Positions 62,179 to 64,000 of a stretch of 64,000 bases of DNA are shown piece after piece. A model generated the notes under the pieces. That model saw only the letters and a program-made list of their open reading frames with translations. It was not told the origin of the DNA and did no database searches. Location: contig NZ_CP101323.1 in NCBI RefSeq assembly GCF_024300825.1, positions 310,001-374,000 on the forward strand, in the 5' to 3' direction. The stretch is from Natronomonas gomsonensis. GTDB taxonomy: Archaea > Halobacteriota > Halobacteria > Halobacteriales > Haloarculaceae. Position numbers and translations under genes: made by a program. The first letter of the stretch is position 1; each line of letters opens with the position of its first letter.

Positions 62179-63330
62179 ATGCCAAATACCAAACTTGAGG
62201 CGAATCTCCGCGGGATTGGAGACGGCGCTAGACTCGAAGAATTAGCTGTTGACCTGTTAGGCCGAGAAGACTATGACGTAGATCCGACCGGTGTTCGGGG
62301 ACAGGACAGTGGTCGAGATGCTCTTCTTGAACGATCTGGGAACCAAGGCGTTTTGCACTGCAGTATTCAATCTAACAGGATCGAAGACAAGATCCGTTCA
62401 GACGCAGAGACAGCAGCTGGCCTTGCCGAAGACTTCGACTTCTTTATTTTTGCCACCACTACTCAGATGGCGGGTGTTACTCGTGACCGGTTGGAAGATG
62501 ACTTGGCCAGCGAGTACGGGTGGCGCGTCCATATCAAAGATTTCGCCCGGTTGAGGAAGGACCTGATGGATATCGAGAATCACGACCTCGCCCAGGAACA
62601 TCTAAACGTCGACCCGAGTAACGCCCTTGACGACCCAGAAAAGGACATTGAAGAACTGCACCAGGATCAAATCAGCAGGCTTCAGGAACGCAGGCCACGC
62701 CACGGAGAGCTAGTTGAGGACCAGCCTATAGTCGCTGTCCACATCATCCCACTTGAGGCGGTTTCGGATCCGCGAGAAATGATCGCTCCCGAGCTACCTG
62801 AACCTCCAGAGTTCCGTTCAAGGTCAGCTGGTGCAGAGGGATTCGGAGATTTTGTAGTTACAGCCCCCTATACTGATCTGTCGGAAGGCCTGTTTTCAGA
62901 ATACGTCTGTCTGGATGGAGATGGATGGGTAGAGGCAGTGACAACGAAACTGGTTATCGAACGTAAAGGCCGAGAAGGGATAGCGTGGTACATCGATAAA
63001 GAGATCGTGGAATTGGTTGACCGCGTCTGTGAGATGTACCAGGATTCAGGGTTCTTCCCTCCGTTCTATGTTTATATCACGTTGGTTGATGCAGGGGATT
63101 ACACTATTGAAAAGCCTGAGGACATCTATGGACCGGACACTACCCGTCCGATCAACGACGACGTGTTTCAGTTGAAACGTGCAGAGATAGAGGATTTTGA
63201 CTCTGATGTCGAGTCGGCCTTGCGTAAACCATTGTGTCAGCTGTGGAACCGGGTAGGATGGCGAATCGGTTCGATACATTATTCGCAGAAAGACGATGGC
63301 AGCTTAGAATGGGATCCTTACGAGCCCTGA
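62179..63330 (+). CDS. restriction-endonuclease-like protein B of a divergent pair
   Basis: 383 aa. Parallels protein A along its length: 'GARLEELAVDLLGREDYDVDPTGVRGQDSGRDALLERSGN...LHCSIQSNRIEDKIRSDAETAAGLAED', 'FFIFATTTQMAGVTRDRLEDDLASEYGWRVHIKDFARLRKDL', 'AVHIIPLEAVSDP'. Sequence identity is low but motif order is the same, so the two are distant paralogues transcribed divergently from a 120-bp gap. AATAATAAATG start, probably leaderless. Confidence 0.65.
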   Translation: MPNTKLEANLRGIGDGARLEELAVDLLGREDYDVDPTGVRGQDSGRDALLERSGNQGVLHCSIQSNRIEDKIRSDAETAAGLAEDFDFFIFATTTQMAGVTRDRLEDDLASEYGWRVHIKDFARLRKDLMDIENHDLAQEHLNVDPSNALDDPEKDIEELHQDQISRLQERRPRHGELVEDQPIVAVHIIPLEAVSDPREMIAPELPEPPEFRSRSAGAEGFGDFVVTAPYTDLSEGLFSEYVCLDGDGWVEAVTTKLVIERKGREGIAWYIDKEIVELVDRVCEMYQDSGFFPPFYVYITLVDAGDYTIEKPEDIYGPDTTRPINDDVFQLKRAEIEDFDSDVESALRKPLCQLWNRVGWRIGSIHYSQKDDGSLEWDPYEP

Positions 63331-63352
63331 CACTGGGTTAGACAGGCTTTCT

Positions 63353-63589
63353 CTACATCCCCTTCATCGCTACTTGTAGCAGGTTCTGTACGGCACGGTA
63401 GATCACGACACCGAGGAAGAACACCAGTCCGTACTCTTTCAGGAATACATCCAAACTGAACTGTAGCCATGGCATCTCCCCAAGAATCCAGAATATACCG
63501 AGGAAACCTCCGAAAGCAGCGAACGTGACAACGGCCTCAAACAGGAGTCGGTAGGTGATAGGATTATCTAGATAGTCGGTCCAAGCCAT
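63353..63589 (-). CDS. small two-helix membrane protein
   Basis: 78 aa, ATG at 63589. Helices at about 15-35 and 48-67 with a short basic C-terminus. A TATA-like TATTTTTAAAAC lies just upstream. Possibly belongs to the defence island as a membrane effector, by position only. Confidence 0.5.
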   Translation of the reverse strand: MAWTDYLDNPITYRLLFEAVVTFAAFGGFLGIFWILGEMPWLQFSLDVFLKEYGLVFFLGVVIYRAVQNLLQVAMKGM

Positions 63590-63637
63590 ATATCGTGTTT
63601 GTCAGATACTATTTTTAAAACACGAGGTCCGGAGGCC

Positions 63638-63919
63638 TCAGTGATTCTCTCTGCACGACTCTTTGAAATCCTCTGGTTCAACCACAGTGTACCTGTCAAG
63701 ACCTTGCCTCCTCCGAAACCCACTGCTTCTGTACACCTGCTCGACAATCCAGGTATCCCTCTTCGGGCTGTAGTCGGTCACCACCACCGTCTTCTGATGG
63801 ATGAACAGGAAGCGTTTATCTTCAGTGTCGTACAGCTGCAATCCTTTACCTCGATGAATCCATTTCTCTACGACTTCCTCAGGGAGACTGCATTCAGATT
63901 TTTCGCTACCTACAGCCAC
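63638..63919 (-). CDS. small soluble protein, unknown
   Basis: 93 aa, mixed charge, beta-rich: 'GLQLYDTEDKRFLFIHQKTVVVTDYSPKRDTWIVEQVY' suggests a small barrel. No family recognised. Located about 50 nt upstream of the small membrane protein, in the same direction. Confidence 0.45.
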   Translation of the reverse strand: MAVGSEKSECSLPEEVVEKWIHRGKGLQLYDTEDKRFLFIHQKTVVVTDYSPKRDTWIVEQVYRSSGFRRRQGLDRYTVVEPEDFKESCRENH

Positions 63920-64000
63920 ATCAAAAGCACCGTCTTCAAACTCTACATCTGTAATAGAGAACTCACCATGTACAACAAATTATGATATACAATTGATAAA

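Larger units (their letters stand above)
20298..63640. repeat. dispersed over-represented palindrome AGGCCT (about 71 copies)
   Basis: Counting by eye gives about 71 AGGCCT sites between 20.3 and 64 kb against about 9 expected for DNA near 47 percent GC, and about 4 in the first 20.2 kb where about 7 are expected. Sites lie in genes on both strands, in the RNA locus and between genes, at a mean spacing near 0.5 kb up to 56.0 kb, with no fixed longer context. None lie between about 55.97 and 62.88 kb. Confidence 0.8.

Noticed and set aside
20191-64000. The right part as a tailed halovirus provirus
   Set aside because: No terminase large subunit, portal, protease, HK97-type capsid or tape-measure protein was recognised, although the window may not include the whole element.

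Overview
The window joins two very different stretches of DNA. Positions 1 to about 20.2 kb are haloarchaeal chromosome: high GC, acidic proteins, CGN arginine codons, a TFIIS-like transcription factor S, deoxyhypusine synthase, Tat lipoproteins, a Bat-type HTH regulator, and TnpB-type and IS6-type insertion sequences. From about 20.2-20.35 kb to the right edge the DNA is visibly lower in GC, uses AGA/AGG arginine codons heavily, and is packed with genes of unknown function. I read this right part (at least 43.7 kb, right end not reached) as an integrated mobile element (provirus, integrative or conjugative element) of a halophilic archaeon. A nanohaloarchaeal origin or an assembly join are the alternatives.

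Left part. An HD hydrolase, an aldo/keto reductase and an SMR-exporter remnant cut by a TnpB insertion are followed by a probable sulfate-ester cluster: DUF1450 protein, type I sulfatase, Bat-like regulator, alkylsulfatase-type metallo-beta-lactamase protein, APC permease and PQQ-propeller lipoprotein. The two operons of this cluster carry the same 31-bp upstream element at the same distance from the start codon. Then come pirin, small proteins, a DsrE-like protein, an HxlR regulator, an IS6 element with a frameshifted transposase, and a housekeeping block (coiled-coil zinc protein, TFS, deoxyhypusine synthase, small membrane and zinc proteins).

Right part. (a) 20.5-38.5 kb is a largely + strand module with a HerA/FtsK-type ATPase, an apparent type IV pilin-like protein, several small membrane proteins, coiled-coil/zinc proteins, large secreted proteins ending in membrane anchors and a polytopic membrane protein: a candidate undescribed surface, pilus, transfer or virion apparatus. 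(b) 38.5-41.4 kb is a minus-strand regulatory operon (TFB-like cyclin protein, membrane protein, tandem winged-helix protein, winged-helix protein), divergent from a tyrosine recombinase operon (41.65-44 kb). (c) 44-45.05 kb holds no credible protein gene but has strongly structured RNA and two tRNA-like genes with long insertions in the anticodon loop. (d) 45-51 kb holds an HD protein, a pseudo-phosphatase, a HalOD1 protein and cargo lipoproteins; 51-56 kb a rhomboid fusion and a 1199-residue surface protein. (e) 56-63.3 kb looks like a defence island: a two-gene nuclease module and a divergent pair of restriction-endonuclease-like paralogues.

Three signals cut across the element. The palindrome AGGCCT occurs about 71 times by eye in 20.3-64 kb (about 9 expected), with none from 56.0 to 62.8 kb. 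Translation is strongly Shine-Dalgarno-led (GGTGAT type), and several genes seem to start at ATT or ATC. A recurrent promoter core of the type TTTATAAGTAGT precedes transcription units of the structural module. All function calls come from reading motifs; no database search was possible.
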